Of a stretch of 64,000 nucleotides of DNA, positions 22,172-32,453 are shown piece by piece. Source of the DNA: Oxalobacter sp. (GTDB taxonomy: Bacteria > Pseudomonadota > Gammaproteobacteria > Burkholderiales > Burkholderiaceae_D); assembly GCA_018384065.1 (NCBI GenBank), contig JAHAYL010000040.1:1-64000 (forward strand), read 5' to 3'. The notes below the pieces were generated by a model. It ran no database searches. It saw only the letters and a program-made list of their open reading frames with translations, and was not told the DNA's origin. The translations under genes and the position numbers were made by a program. Within the stretch, counting starts at the first letter, position 1. The number at the start of each line of letters is the position of its first letter.

Positions 22172-23275
22172 TCAACCTAAAATCTGTTTCTTCTGGGCAG
22201 CAAACTCTTCTTCTGTCAGGATGCCCTGCGCCTTCAGTTCTGCCAGTTCCTTGAGCATCTGGATCTTGTCCTGATAGCTCGCAGCGGCAGGAGCAGCCTG
22301 CTGGGGAGCCTGCTGTTGTGGCGGCATCTGCTGCTGAGGCATCTGTCCCATCTGCTGTTGCGGCGGCATCTGCTGCCCCATCTGCTGCTGATTACCCATG
22401 TTCATCTGACCAGCCATGTTGCCCATCATGTTGCCCATCGGTATGCCCATGCCCATACCCATGCCCATGCCCATGCCGGCCCCCATCATGCCACCTGCAC
22501 TGCCTTCGTTGCCAGCAGCGGTCTGCATGACATCGAACGAACGTTCCTGCTGGTAATTGAATCCGATGATGTCCATTTCTGTCTTCTTGGCAAGCGCTTC
22601 CTGCAGTTTCTTGTATCCAGGATTGTCCTCTGGGACATTAATGGAGATGATGTTGAAGTTGGACAGTGCAACACCATATTCATCCATATTCGGCAACAGG
22701 GAAGTCTTCAGCATCTCGGAAAGATCTTCCAGCCGTGTCGAAACGGTCAGGATGGATTCACCCTGTTTGACAATCGCATTGGCGATTTCCGTCTTGATAC
22801 GGGTCATGAAGATACCCTTGAAGTAATTGGCGATGGTCTCCGTGTCAAATGCCGGCAATGTACCAACCAATTTCATCAAGAATTTCTTGGCATCTGAAAT
22901 CCGGATACCATACTGACCGAATGCGCGGACAGGCACCAGAATCTTGTACTGAGGATCCTGAAGCTGGATCGGGTCAGGGGTACCCCAGCGGATATCCATG
23001 TTGGTCTGTTTGTTCACATACCAGACTTCTGCTGAGAATGGGGACTGCCCACCAAATGGCAACCCAATCAGGGTTGTCAGCAGCGGGATGTTCTTGGTGC
23101 TCAATGTATGACGCCCAGCCAGGAACGGTCCTTCATAGACCCCGCCCTTGACCAGATAGGCTTCCTGTGTTTCATTGACAATGAGCTGTGTCCAAGTGGA
23201 CAGTTCTTCAGAAGGGAACTTCCAAGCCATCAGGTTTGGATTGCCATTCCATTTAACCAGATCGATGATTGCCAT
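22172..23275 (-). CDS. SPFH (band 7)-domain protein with Met/Gly/Gln-rich linker and C-terminal SHOCT-like domain (YdjI-like)
   Basis: N-terminal SPFH-type sequence (ETQEAYLVKGGVYEGPFLAGRHTLSTKNIPLL...), low-complexity GMGMGMGMGMG...QQQMPPQQ linker, C-terminal QDKIQMLKELAELKAQGILTEEEFAAQKKQILG. Confidence 0.85.
   Translation of the reverse strand: MAIIDLVKWNGNPNLMAWKFPSEELSTWTQLIVNETQEAYLVKGGVYEGPFLAGRHTLSTKNIPLLTTLIGLPFGGQSPFSAEVWYVNKQTNMDIRWGTPDPIQLQDPQYKILVPVRAFGQYGIRISDAKKFLMKLVGTLPAFDTETIANYFKGIFMTRIKTEIANAIVKQGESILTVSTRLEDLSEMLKTSLLPNMDEYGVALSNFNIISINVPEDNPGYKKLQEALAKKTEMDIIGFNYQQERSFDVMQTAAGNEGSAGGMMGAGMGMGMGMGMGIPMGNMMGNMAGQMNMGNQQQMGQQMPPQQQMGQMPQQQMPPQQQAPQQAAPAAASYQDKIQMLKELAELKAQGILTEEEFAAQKKQILG
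22316..22482 (-). repeat. Simple-sequence coding repeats (CCCATG hexamers and CTG-rich triplets)
   Basis: ...catgcccatgcccatacccatgcccatgcccatgcc... and ctgctgctgaggcatctgtcccatctgctgttgcggcgg...; encodes the GM/Q-rich linker. Confidence 0.8.
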
Positions 23276-23395
23276 TTTTCCTTATTCCTTTGAGAAAAAA
23301 TTACACGGATTCCAATTCAATAACTGTACGGAAAAGATTATGTCTTTTCAATAGTTCAACCGAATTATTACTTTTTATTACGTTTTTTCCTTTAG

Positions 23396-23430
23396 AAAAA
23401 AACCCCTGTCATCGCTGAACAGAGGTTTTT
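23396..23430 (-). terminator. Intrinsic terminator downstream of gltA
   Basis: Minus strand AACCTCTG-TTCAGCGATGA-CAGGGGTTTTTT. Confidence 0.7.
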
Positions 23431-23455
23431 GAACATCATAGCTTCCCGCCGCCTT

Positions 23456-24757
23456 TCACTTGACACTGCGGTCCGGCACACTACGGCGTGGTGCACCGGT
23501 ATAAAGCTGGCGCGGACGCCCGATACGCATATCAGGGTCAGAACACATCTCTTTCCACTGGGAAATCCAACCTACGCTCCTTGCCAGTGCAAAGATGCCT
23601 GTAAAGAAAGATGATGGGATACCCAATGCAGACTGGACAATCCCGGAATAGAAATCGACATTCGGATACAGGCGGCGCTTGACGAAATAATCGTCTTCCA
23701 GGGCGACCCTTTCAATTTCAAGGGCAATCTTGAACAGCGGGTCATCCTTCAGTCCCAGCTCTTCAAGGACCTCATGGCAGGTTTCGCGCATCAGGGTCGC
23801 CCGGGGATCATAATTCTTGTAAACGCGGTGACCAAAACCCATCAGGCGGTTGCCAGCCGTCCCATCCTTCACCGATTTGACATAAGGTGCGACATTTTCA
23901 ACTGAACCAATCCGCTTGATCATCGCCAATGATGCCTCATTCGCACCACCATGTGCCGGTCCCCACAAAGCTGCAATCCCTGCTGCAATGCAGGCGAACG
24001 GATTTGCACCTGAAGAACCTGCCAGACGGACGGTCGATGTCGAGGCGTTCTGTTCATGGTCTGCATGCAGGATAAAGATACGGTCCAATGCCCGGACCAG
24101 GACATCATTGACCTTGTAATCCTCCATCGGCGTGGAGAACATCATCCGCATGAAGTTCGCTGTGTAGTACAGGTCCTTGCGTGGATAGACGAACGGCTGT
24201 CCCACCGTATATTTATAAGACATAGCGACCAATGTCGGAATCTTCGCCAACAGACGGATTGCCACCTGGTTGCGGTCTTCTGGATTGTTCAGGTCAACCT
24301 GTTCGTGATAGAAAGAGGACAATGCGCCGACAATCGCCACAAGCAGGGACATCGGATGTGAATCCCTACGGAACCCCCTGAAGAAGAAGTGCATCTGCTC
24401 GTGGACCATCGAATATTCAGCGATATCCTTGGTGAAACGGTCATATTCTTCCTGGGTCGGCAGTTCCCCATGCAGCAACAGGTAACTGGTTTCCATGAAA
24501 TTGCATTTCATCGCCAGTTCCTCAATCGGATAGCCACAGTAAAGCAGCTCGCCCTTGTCCCCATCGATATAAGACAGGGCTGAACGGCAGGATGCAGTCG
24601 CCATAAAGCCAGGATCGTAAGAAAGCTTGCCAGTACTCTGGAAAAGGGAACGCATATCAATGCTGTCAGGTCCCATTGTGCCTTTATAGACAGGCAGCTC
24701 GACGGGAGGGGTGCCGTCTTCGAATGTCAATGTTGCTTTCATTACCGAATCGCTCAT
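23456..24757 (-). CDS. gltA: Citrate synthase
   Basis: [23 protein letters not shown]...; [49 protein letters not shown]. Start MSDSV chosen over the long ORF N-terminus. Confidence 0.95.
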   Translation of the reverse strand: MSDSVMKATLTFEDGTPPVELPVYKGTMGPDSIDMRSLFQSTGKLSYDPGFMATASCRSALSYIDGDKGELLYCGYPIEELAMKCNFMETSYLLLHGELPTQEEYDRFTKDIAEYSMVHEQMHFFFRGFRRDSHPMSLLVAIVGALSSFYHEQVDLNNPEDRNQVAIRLLAKIPTLVAMSYKYTVGQPFVYPRKDLYYTANFMRMMFSTPMEDYKVNDVLVRALDRIFILHADHEQNASTSTVRLAGSSGANPFACIAAGIAALWGPAHGGANEASLAMIKRIGSVENVAPYVKSVKDGTAGNRLMGFGHRVYKNYDPRATLMRETCHEVLEELGLKDDPLFKIALEIERVALEDDYFVKRRLYPNVDFYSGIVQSALGIPSSFFTGIFALARSVGWISQWKEMCSDPDMRIGRPRQLYTGAPRRSVPDRSVK

Positions 24758-24908
24758 TTCAATATCCATCAAGTCAACCACACAGGATTCCAAGGGAAAC
24801 CCTGCCCATATAAACATAAGATTATAGCGTAAACAGTGACTTTTTATCGCCTTTTGCATCAAAAAAGGCTGCTGGATATTTTTCAGTCGGATAAGGGATA
24901 TTGATGCA

Positions 24909-25694
24909 TTACAGGACACCAAAATGGTGAAGGGCTTTTGCGATGCCATCTTCATCCACAGAAGCTGTGACATAATCCGCCTGGTCTTTGACCGCCTGCT
25001 CCGCAGACCCCATCGCCACACCGATGCCAGCAAATTTCAGCATCCCGATGTCATTATGGCCATCGCCAAACGCCATCGTCTCCTCAGGCATGATGTTCTC
25101 GTATTCAAGGACAGCCTTGATACCGGCATCCTTGCCTCCTCCTTCCGGTATTGCATCGAAACAGATTGGCAGGAAGCGGGTCATCTGGATATGCCGGAGT
25201 TCATTGATAATGAGATTTTCCTTACCCTCAGGCATGAATGTGACAAACTGAAGCACCTCGTCTTCCGGAAAAGCATCCAGGTCAGAAGGTTCCGGCAACG
25301 GATGGTTGATGATGCTGTAGAGATCCCTGACACGTTCGTCGATGATATTGAGGCTTCCCCCCTTCTCATGGACAAACAGGCATGGGAAACGGTATTCCCG
25401 GATCAACGCCTTCAGCCTGCGGATATCGCTTGCATCAATCGTCTGTTTCCGGATGACGCCTGATGGTCCATAACAGTACTGGCCATTCAGGGTCAGGTAA
25501 GCATCAAACCTGAAGTACTGGTCCATGAACGGCATCATGTTCGGCGAACGTCCTGTGGCAATATAAAGACGGATGCCCTTCTCCCTTAAAGCCTGAAGTG
25601 CCTGCCGTGTTGAATCTGGCATCGAATGCGTCTTGAAACTGATCAATGTGCCGTCAATATCAAAAAATACCGCCTTGATTTTTCCTGATGCCAT
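24909..25694 (-). CDS. Cof-type HAD-superfamily hydrolase
   Basis: [44 protein letters not shown]. Confidence 0.9.
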   Translation of the reverse strand: MASGKIKAVFFDIDGTLISFKTHSMPDSTRQALQALREKGIRLYIATGRSPNMMPFMDQYFRFDAYLTLNGQYCYGPSGVIRKQTIDASDIRRLKALIREYRFPCLFVHEKGGSLNIIDERVRDLYSIINHPLPEPSDLDAFPEDEVLQFVTFMPEGKENLIINELRHIQMTRFLPICFDAIPEGGGKDAGIKAVLEYENIMPEETMAFGDGHNDIGMLKFAGIGVAMGSAEQAVKDQADYVTASVDEDGIAKALHHFGVL

Positions 25695-25826
25695 TCTTGA
25701 GACTTTCCTTCAACTGTTTTTCAACTGTTCTTCCGCGATGGATGACCAAACCACATGCCACAGCGATACCATTAAAGATACTGGTGCCGGAACACCATCA
25801 ATCATGGGAACCCAGCAACGAGGATA

Positions 25827-26489
25827 TCAAGATGCAGGCTGTGTGGCTTTGGATACAGGTTTTGGCACAAATGCCGGTGCAGGAGACGTTGTCTGGACCT
25901 GCGGTGTTTCAGGCTGCACCGTATCAACCGTTTTTTCTGCCTGGACCTGACGGGCTGCCGCCCTTCTCATAGGTCTCCTGACCGGTTTCTTTTTCTTGCG
26001 GACAACCGTTTTTTTCTTCACAGCCTGCGTTGTCTTCCAATTCCATGGCGGAACGGGGTTGGCGCTTGCCCATAAACCATATTCGGCATCCCTTGCCTGC
26101 GTTTCCATGGATTGCCATCTGACACAGATATCTTCTTTGCAGGCTGCATTATGGACCCATGCCAGCCCTGCTCCAGTCAGATAAGCCTGGACACTGTACT
26201 GGTCATGGACATAGACGATGGCAACATCGACATTGCCATCTGCATAGATACGCTGGACATCAACGGAACGTCCCATCACAAGATTGCTGGTGGCTTCTTT
26301 TGCCGCCGCCCCATAAGGTTGGTTCAGTTTCGGTGCCTCCACCCCATAAAGCCGGACATAATAGAGCCCTCCTTCATAATTGACCTTCATGGTATCGCCT
26401 GAAACCACTTCTTCAACGACACCTGACCATTCGGCAAAAGCCATAGGCATCTGCAAAGCCAGAAAACAGGCTAAAAGGAACGCTCTCAC
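25827..26489 (-). CDS. Thermonuclease (SNase)-family protein, secreted, basic C-terminal tail
   Basis: Signal peptide; GVVEEVVSGDTMKVNYEGGLYYVRLYGVEAPKLNQPYG...AKEATSNLVMGRSVDVQ; GTG start with upstream GGGAG assumed. Confidence 0.8.
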   Translation of the reverse strand: MRAFLLACFLALQMPMAFAEWSGVVEEVVSGDTMKVNYEGGLYYVRLYGVEAPKLNQPYGAAAKEATSNLVMGRSVDVQRIYADGNVDVAIVYVHDQYSVQAYLTGAGLAWVHNAACKEDICVRWQSMETQARDAEYGLWASANPVPPWNWKTTQAVKKKTVVRKKKKPVRRPMRRAAARQVQAEKTVDTVQPETPQVQTTSPAPAFVPKPVSKATQPAS

Positions 26490-26678
26490 GCAAAGTCTCC
26501 CATTCAATCAAATCCCGGACCAGACAACGATAGTATGACGGCATCTTCAAACAGTGTACAGAGGGAAAGCCCAGCGGTTACAATTATTTATGACATATCG
26601 TTTTTCTGTTAGGAAAAAACAGCATCATTTCCTTGGAAAAATGTTTTTCTGCTTCTATCAGGGATTCTAGGAAAGCTT

Positions 26679-28418
26679 ATGCAGCTGCACGATTCAGGCC
26701 TGGTGGGGAATTCCCGGACCAGTGCCATCATTGACAGCAACGGACGGATTGTCTGGTGGTGTTTCCCAGTGTTTGACAGCCATCCTTTATGCCATGCCAT
26801 GGCTTCGCCCTGCTGCTGCACTAAAAAAACCGATGATGCCGGTTTCATTGATGTGCTGTTCGGGAAAGTCCGCAGCAAAGACCAGTACTACATCCGGAAC
26901 ACACCTGTCTTGGTCACACGCTTTGCTGATAATGCCCATAATGTCATTGAGACGGTGGACTTCTCCCCCTGCTATATCCAGTATGGCCGCCTGTTCACGC
27001 CACCAGTCATTGTCCGCATCATCCGGCGGATTGCCGGCAGACCACGTATCGCCATCCGCATCCGCCCATGCTTACCAGCTGACGGGCCATCGCAGAAAAC
27101 CATCGGGGCGAACCATGTCACATTCAAGGGCGGTGAACAGGACTTCAGGGTCACGACCGATGCATCCATAACCGCCCTGCTGGAAGAACAGGCCTTTTAT
27201 CTCGAAGACAGCATCACCTTGGTCATGGGCATGGACCAAGCCCTGGAGACAGCGCCGAAAACCTTTGGCCAGTCAGCTTATGAAGCCACCATCGCCTACT
27301 GGCATGGCTGGATCCATAACATCTCGATTCCCCTTGAATGGCAGGATGAAGTTATCCGTGCCGCCATCACCCTGCGCCTGAACACGTTTTATGATACGGG
27401 CGCAATTGTTGCCGGTCATGGTTCCCTGGATGAAAGCTGCCAACAGCCATCAGGAAACATCGCTTCCCTGAGCTGGGTACGTGATGCCTGTTCTGTGACA
27501 GGTGCATTGAACCGTCTTGGCGCAACAGGCACGATGGAACGGTATCTAAGGTACCTGCTCAATGTCATCGCTGATTCAAACGGGCTGCCTTTCCAGGCAG
27601 TTTATGATATCCATCACCGGACGGTTGTCTCTAAGAATGATTCAGGCATCTGGGAAATCCCTGAACACCATGACAGTTACGGTGCCGCCGTCCTGGCATG
27701 CACCCAGGCTTTCTTTGATGGACGGCTTTACCACCCTGCTGACAGGGTGGTTTTTGAACAGCTTGAACGGTTGGGTGAAACCGCTTTTGAAAAATTCCGC
27801 CAGCCCGACCTAGATATCTGGGGATACGGGGAAACCGCCATCCATACCTATTCCAGCATGATGTGCTGGGCAGCCTGTGACCGCCTTTCACGCATAGCCG
27901 CGAAACTTGACCTTCCAACACAGGCAAAAGAATGGGCGGAACGCGCCGGCATCATCCATGGACGGATCATTGAAAATGCCTGGAACCAAGAACTCAAGAC
28001 ATTCACTGCCACCTGGGAAGGCGATGCCGTGGATGCCTCCCTGCTGCGGATGATTGACCTGCATTTCCTGCCTGCCGACGATGAACGTGTCATCAAGACC
28101 GTTAACAGGATTACGGAAAAACTCCTGCAGGGCGATTTCCTGCTGTGCAGTGAGAAAGCCGTTGAAGCTCATCAGGAAAACCTGCCCTTCATCAGCACTT
28201 TCTGGTGGATATTGGCAATCAATGCCCTAGGCAGGAAAGAACAGGCACGGGATGCTTTTGAACGGATCCTCTCATACCAGAATTATCTAGGGATGTTTTC
28301 TTCCTGTGTTTCCTGCGAAGACCGCTCTTTGTCCGGCGTCTTCCCATCGACATCAGCGATGGTCGGTGTCATTCAATGTGCTGTTGCATTGTCCAAGCCT
28401 TGGGACAACCTGTACTGA
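26679..28418 (+). CDS. Glycoside hydrolase family 15-type protein
   Basis: DSGLVGNSRTSAIIDSNGRIVWWCFPVFDS..., SLSWVRDACSVTGALNRLG, FISTFWWILAINALG. Confidence 0.85.
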   Translation: MQLHDSGLVGNSRTSAIIDSNGRIVWWCFPVFDSHPLCHAMASPCCCTKKTDDAGFIDVLFGKVRSKDQYYIRNTPVLVTRFADNAHNVIETVDFSPCYIQYGRLFTPPVIVRIIRRIAGRPRIAIRIRPCLPADGPSQKTIGANHVTFKGGEQDFRVTTDASITALLEEQAFYLEDSITLVMGMDQALETAPKTFGQSAYEATIAYWHGWIHNISIPLEWQDEVIRAAITLRLNTFYDTGAIVAGHGSLDESCQQPSGNIASLSWVRDACSVTGALNRLGATGTMERYLRYLLNVIADSNGLPFQAVYDIHHRTVVSKNDSGIWEIPEHHDSYGAAVLACTQAFFDGRLYHPADRVVFEQLERLGETAFEKFRQPDLDIWGYGETAIHTYSSMMCWAACDRLSRIAAKLDLPTQAKEWAERAGIIHGRIIENAWNQELKTFTATWEGDAVDASLLRMIDLHFLPADDERVIKTVNRITEKLLQGDFLLCSEKAVEAHQENLPFISTFWWILAINALGRKEQARDAFERILSYQNYLGMFSSCVSCEDRSLSGVFPSTSAMVGVIQCAVALSKPWDNLY

Positions 28419-28501
28419 CTGTCTTGACAGGCTTTTGGCTATACAGCTAAATGGGTTAAACTTGATGGCAGACAACCCTTTTCTGGAATCCTTTCATTGA
28501 C

Positions 28502-29836
28502 ATGCAGAAAAAAGTATTCATCAAGACCTTCGGCTGCCAGATGAACGAATACGATTCGTCCAAGATGGTAGCCCTGCTCGAAGCAGATGGCGGTTATGTC
28601 TGTACAGACACGCCAGAGGAAGCTGACCTGATCCTGTTGAATACCTGTTCTGTCCGTGAAAAAGCGCAGGAAAAGGTTTTTTCAGATCTCGGACGCTTCA
28701 AACGTATCCAGAAAGAACGGCCTGAGGTGGTGATTGCGGTATCCGGCTGTGTAGCATCCCAAGAAGGCCAAGCAATCGTAAAACGGGCTCCCTATGTGAA
28801 CCTGGTTTTCGGACCACAGACACTGCACCGCCTTCCCCAGATGATCCGGGATTATGAAAAGACCGGTGACCCGCAGGTTGACATCAGCTTTCCGGAAATT
28901 GAGAAATTCGATCATCTGCCTCCCGCCAGGATTGAGGGGGTGACAGCGTATGTCTCCATCATGGAAGGCTGCAGCAAATACTGCAGTTACTGCATCGTGC
29001 CCTATACCCGGGGAGCAGAAGTTTCCCGTGGGTTTGAGGATGTCCTGACCGAAGTGGCGGAAGCCGCAGAACAGGGTGTCCGGGAAATCACGCTGCTGGG
29101 ACAGAACGTGAACGCCTACCGGGGAGCCATGGAAGATGGTGGAACTGCAGATTTTGCCATGCTGTTGGAATATATCGCAGAAATCCCCGGCATCGAGCGT
29201 ATCCGTTTTGTGACCAGCCATCCACGCGAATTCACCAAGCGGTTGATCGATGCCTATGCCCATATCCCGCAGCTGGTCAGCCATCTGTACCTGCCTGCCC
29301 AGCATGGTTCTGACCGCATCCTGGCCGCGATGAAACGGGGCTATACAGCCCTCGAATACAAATCCATCATCAGAAGGCTGAAAGCCATCCGCCCTGACCT
29401 GCTGGTTTCCAGCGATTTCATTGTGGGCTTCCCCGGTGAAACGGATGAAGACTTCAACAACCTGATGAAACTGATTGATGATATCGGCTTCGACAACAGC
29501 TACAGTTTCCTGTACAGCCCACGTCCTGGTACCCCTGCCGCTTCCATGCCGATTGACATTCCATTGGATGTCCGGAAAGAACGGCTGGCAACCTTGCAGG
29601 CAAAGATTGACGCAAACACCCGGCATTACAACCAGATGATGGTCGGCGGTATCCAGAAAGTGTTGATTGAACACGTCTCACACCGGAACGCCCAGGCTGT
29701 CCAAGGGAAAACAGACAATAACCGCGTTGTCCATATCCCTGTAACAGGCAATCCAGCTGACCTCATCGGGCAGATGCGCAATGTGCGGATTACTGAATCC
29801 GTCAATTTCTCGCTTCGGGGAGAATTCACTGATTAA
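28502..29836 (+). CDS. miaB: tRNA-2-methylthio-N6-dimethylallyladenosine synthase
   Basis: [19 protein letters not shown]; radical [24 protein letters not shown]-terminal TRAM. Confidence 0.96.
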   Translation: MQKKVFIKTFGCQMNEYDSSKMVALLEADGGYVCTDTPEEADLILLNTCSVREKAQEKVFSDLGRFKRIQKERPEVVIAVSGCVASQEGQAIVKRAPYVNLVFGPQTLHRLPQMIRDYEKTGDPQVDISFPEIEKFDHLPPARIEGVTAYVSIMEGCSKYCSYCIVPYTRGAEVSRGFEDVLTEVAEAAEQGVREITLLGQNVNAYRGAMEDGGTADFAMLLEYIAEIPGIERIRFVTSHPREFTKRLIDAYAHIPQLVSHLYLPAQHGSDRILAAMKRGYTALEYKSIIRRLKAIRPDLLVSSDFIVGFPGETDEDFNNLMKLIDDIGFDNSYSFLYSPRPGTPAASMPIDIPLDVRKERLATLQAKIDANTRHYNQMMVGGIQKVLIEHVSHRNAQAVQGKTDNNRVVHIPVTGNPADLIGQMRNVRITESVNFSLRGEFTD

Positions 29837-29908
29837 AATCTATTTATAACAATTACTTAAAATAATAATTTATTGTTTTACTTGAAGTCTTGAAAAGAAA
29901 GGGAAACA

Positions 29909-31000
29909 GTGAGCAGTCCATCTCAAGATCCTCTGAATACCTTGCACTATTCTCCCGAGCCACCTGACAATGGACGGCTTTCCAATCTTTGTGGTCCACT
30001 TGATGAAAACCTCCGCCAGATTTCATCGGCACTGGATGTGGACATCATCCGCCGGGGCAGCAATTTTATCCTTAAAGGGAAAAATGCCAGCATCGCCCAA
30101 CAGATCCTAGAAGATTTCTACGCAGCCTCGGACCAACCTATCCAGCTCAATGATATCCAACTGGCTCTGGTGGAACACCGTGCGATGACGAAGCATCTCG
30201 CTGCTGGGATGTCTGCCACAGAACTGGTCGAAGCAGAAATGACCAATCCGGTTCTTAAAACCCGCCGTACAGACCTGCGTGGACGGACTCCCCGGCAGGT
30301 TGGATACCTGAAAGCCATCCTGGAACACGACATCACTTTTGGCATCGGACCCGCTGGTACCGGCAAAACTTACCTGGCAGTTGCCTGTGCAGTGGATGCG
30401 ATGGAAAGGGATGCTGTCCAACGCATCATCCTCACCCGCCCTGCCGTTGAAGCCGGGGAACGCTTGGGTTTCCTGCCTGGCGACCTTGCACAGAAAGTCG
30501 ATCCTTACCTGCGACCGCTTTATGATGCGCTGTATGACCTGCTGGGTTTTGAACGGACCCAGAAATGCTTCGAAAAGCAGACGATTGAAATCGCTCCGCT
30601 CGCCTATATGCGTGGCAGGACCTTGAACCATGCTTTCATCATCTTGGATGAAGCGCAGAATACCACGCCTGAACAGATGAAAATGTTCCTGACCCGGATT
30701 GGGTTCGGCAGCCGGGCGGTCGTGACAGGCGATGTCACCCAGATCGACCTTCAACATAACCAACGGAGCGGCTTGGTTGATGCGATGCATATCCTGAAAG
30801 ATGTCCGTGGCATCGCCTTCTCGACATTCAACAGTGCAGATGTGGTCCGGCATCCTCTGGTAGCTCGGATTGTCGATGCCTACGAACATGCAGAGAAACG
30901 GCAGGCTACAGGCAAATCAAAAATGGACCAGAAACTACCGTCTGATCCAACGGCTGGTCATACTGACGACAGCAATGCCGTAGAAGGAAAAGCCGTTTGA
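29909..31000 (+). CDS. PhoH family ATPase
   Basis: GPAGTGKTYLAVACAVDAM, FIILDEAQNTTPEQMKMFLTRIGFGS; GTG start; between miaB and ybeY. Confidence 0.95.
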   Translation: MSSPSQDPLNTLHYSPEPPDNGRLSNLCGPLDENLRQISSALDVDIIRRGSNFILKGKNASIAQQILEDFYAASDQPIQLNDIQLALVEHRAMTKHLAAGMSATELVEAEMTNPVLKTRRTDLRGRTPRQVGYLKAILEHDITFGIGPAGTGKTYLAVACAVDAMERDAVQRIILTRPAVEAGERLGFLPGDLAQKVDPYLRPLYDALYDLLGFERTQKCFEKQTIEIAPLAYMRGRTLNHAFIILDEAQNTTPEQMKMFLTRIGFGSRAVVTGDVTQIDLQHNQRSGLVDAMHILKDVRGIAFSTFNSADVVRHPLVARIVDAYEHAEKRQATGKSKMDQKLPSDPTAGHTDDSNAVEGKAV

Positions 31001-31014
31001 TTCCTGAAAGTGAA

Positions 31015-31521
31015 ATGATGGATAAATACAAACTCTCCTTGTCCGTGCAATATCCAGATGACCGTCTGAAAGATACCCTGCCCCGCTGGCGTCTCAGACG
31101 CTGGGTAAAATCTGCGCTGCTGATGGATGCGGCCATCACCCTGCGTTTTGTCGATACTGAAGAAGGATTGGCATTGAACAGTGCTTACCGGGGCAAAGAT
31201 TATGCCACCAATGTCCTGACTTTCCCTTATGAAGAACCGGTTGATTTCATGCCGGATGCCTGTAATGCAGTTCCTTCCAACAACGGAACAGGAACAACCG
31301 CCTATGCAGATATTGTATTGTGTACGGATGTCCTGATCCGCGAAGCCGAAGAACAGCATAAAACCCTGATTGAACATGCTGCCCATCTCGTCATCCATGG
31401 TACTTTGCATGCCCAAGGCTATGACCATATCGATGATGATGAAGCAGAAACCATGGAAGCCCTGGAAACTGAAATCCTGGCTAAGTTGGGATTTGAAGAC
31501 CCTTACAAAGTGATTGATTGA
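31015..31521 (+). CDS. ybeY: rRNA maturation RNase YbeY
   Basis: LNSAYRGKDYATNVLTFPYE; HLVIHGTLHAQGYDHIDDDEA zinc motif. Confidence 0.95.
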   Translation: MMDKYKLSLSVQYPDDRLKDTLPRWRLRRWVKSALLMDAAITLRFVDTEEGLALNSAYRGKDYATNVLTFPYEEPVDFMPDACNAVPSNNGTGTTAYADIVLCTDVLIREAEEQHKTLIEHAAHLVIHGTLHAQGYDHIDDDEAETMEALETEILAKLGFEDPYKVID

Positions 31522-31746
31522 AAAATCTGCGCTATTGACGCTACTTATCGCTTATCCCTCAAACACCACGCTGACCTGAATTCCCACATTTCTGGCTGTT
31601 CTCAGATTCCAATCTTCCAGAATTGACCTATGTCAAGACATCCTGTTTTTTGGGTATGTCAATGATTTAAAAACAAAACATAGGTCAAGGAATAGTTCCA
31701 TATTTTCAGCATATGATATGCCCTTACAGTCTGATTCTTGGGGTTT

Positions 31747-32355
31747 ATGGGTAAGGTCATCATCAGGGCAACCCTTGCGGTTTTCGTCTGTTGCCTGCTG
31801 TATGAGTTTTTTGATATCGGAACGGGGATTCCTTTCTATGCGGGAATCGCCGCAGTCATCTGTCTGCAATCCGAAATCAAGAGTACTGTACGTGTCGGCT
31901 TGAACCGTACAGTGGGCACGCTGTTCGGCGGGTTCACAGGCATGGGCATCCTGTATCTGACCCATAACTATTACATCCTGAGCCGCCCTATCCTGCGCTA
32001 TGCCCTGATCACCCTCTGCATCATTCCGCTGATGTATATTGCGAACGTCATCCGCAAAGTCAGGATTCCCATCGGCTGGGATGAGACCAGCCTGTTCCCA
32101 GGGACAAAGGTTCTCATCGACTTCCTGAAAAAAAGCACGCTGACCAACATCACCTGCATCGCCTTCCTCAGTGTGACCATCACACATGGCGGCGACGTGA
32201 GCATCACGGAATTTGCCACCAACCGTATCATCGATACGCTGATTGGCGTCGCCTCTTCATTCTTCATCAATCTGATTCCCTCCTTCCCGCTCCATAAAGC
32301 AGCAGTCCAGAATAAGCCTGAATCGCAGGGAAACCGGAGTGATGAACCGGAGTGA
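31747..32355 (+). CDS. FUSC/aromatic-acid exporter (ArAE)-type membrane protein
   Basis: Repeated TM helices, RTVGTLFGGFTGMG motif and cytosolic tail; ATG at 31747. Confidence 0.75.
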   Translation: MGKVIIRATLAVFVCCLLYEFFDIGTGIPFYAGIAAVICLQSEIKSTVRVGLNRTVGTLFGGFTGMGILYLTHNYYILSRPILRYALITLCIIPLMYIANVIRKVRIPIGWDETSLFPGTKVLIDFLKKSTLTNITCIAFLSVTITHGGDVSITEFATNRIIDTLIGVASSFFINLIPSFPLHKAAVQNKPESQGNRSDEPE

Positions 32356-32453
32356 TGAATGCATGTGATTGCCAGACGGCAGGCAGATAGATTATCCTTT
32401 ATATTTTTGATGGTGGCTTCTGTCCATCATGAATCGTTTCAATCTGTTTTCTC

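Noticed and set aside
28682-29674. Long antisense ORF (330 aa) opposite miaB, and similar long antisense ORFs (e.g. 30107-30889, 40023-40766, 41215-41967, 44640-45386)
   Set aside because: They overlap strongly supported genes, have Cys/His/Gln/Arg-biased composition typical of shadow frames and show no recognisable domains.
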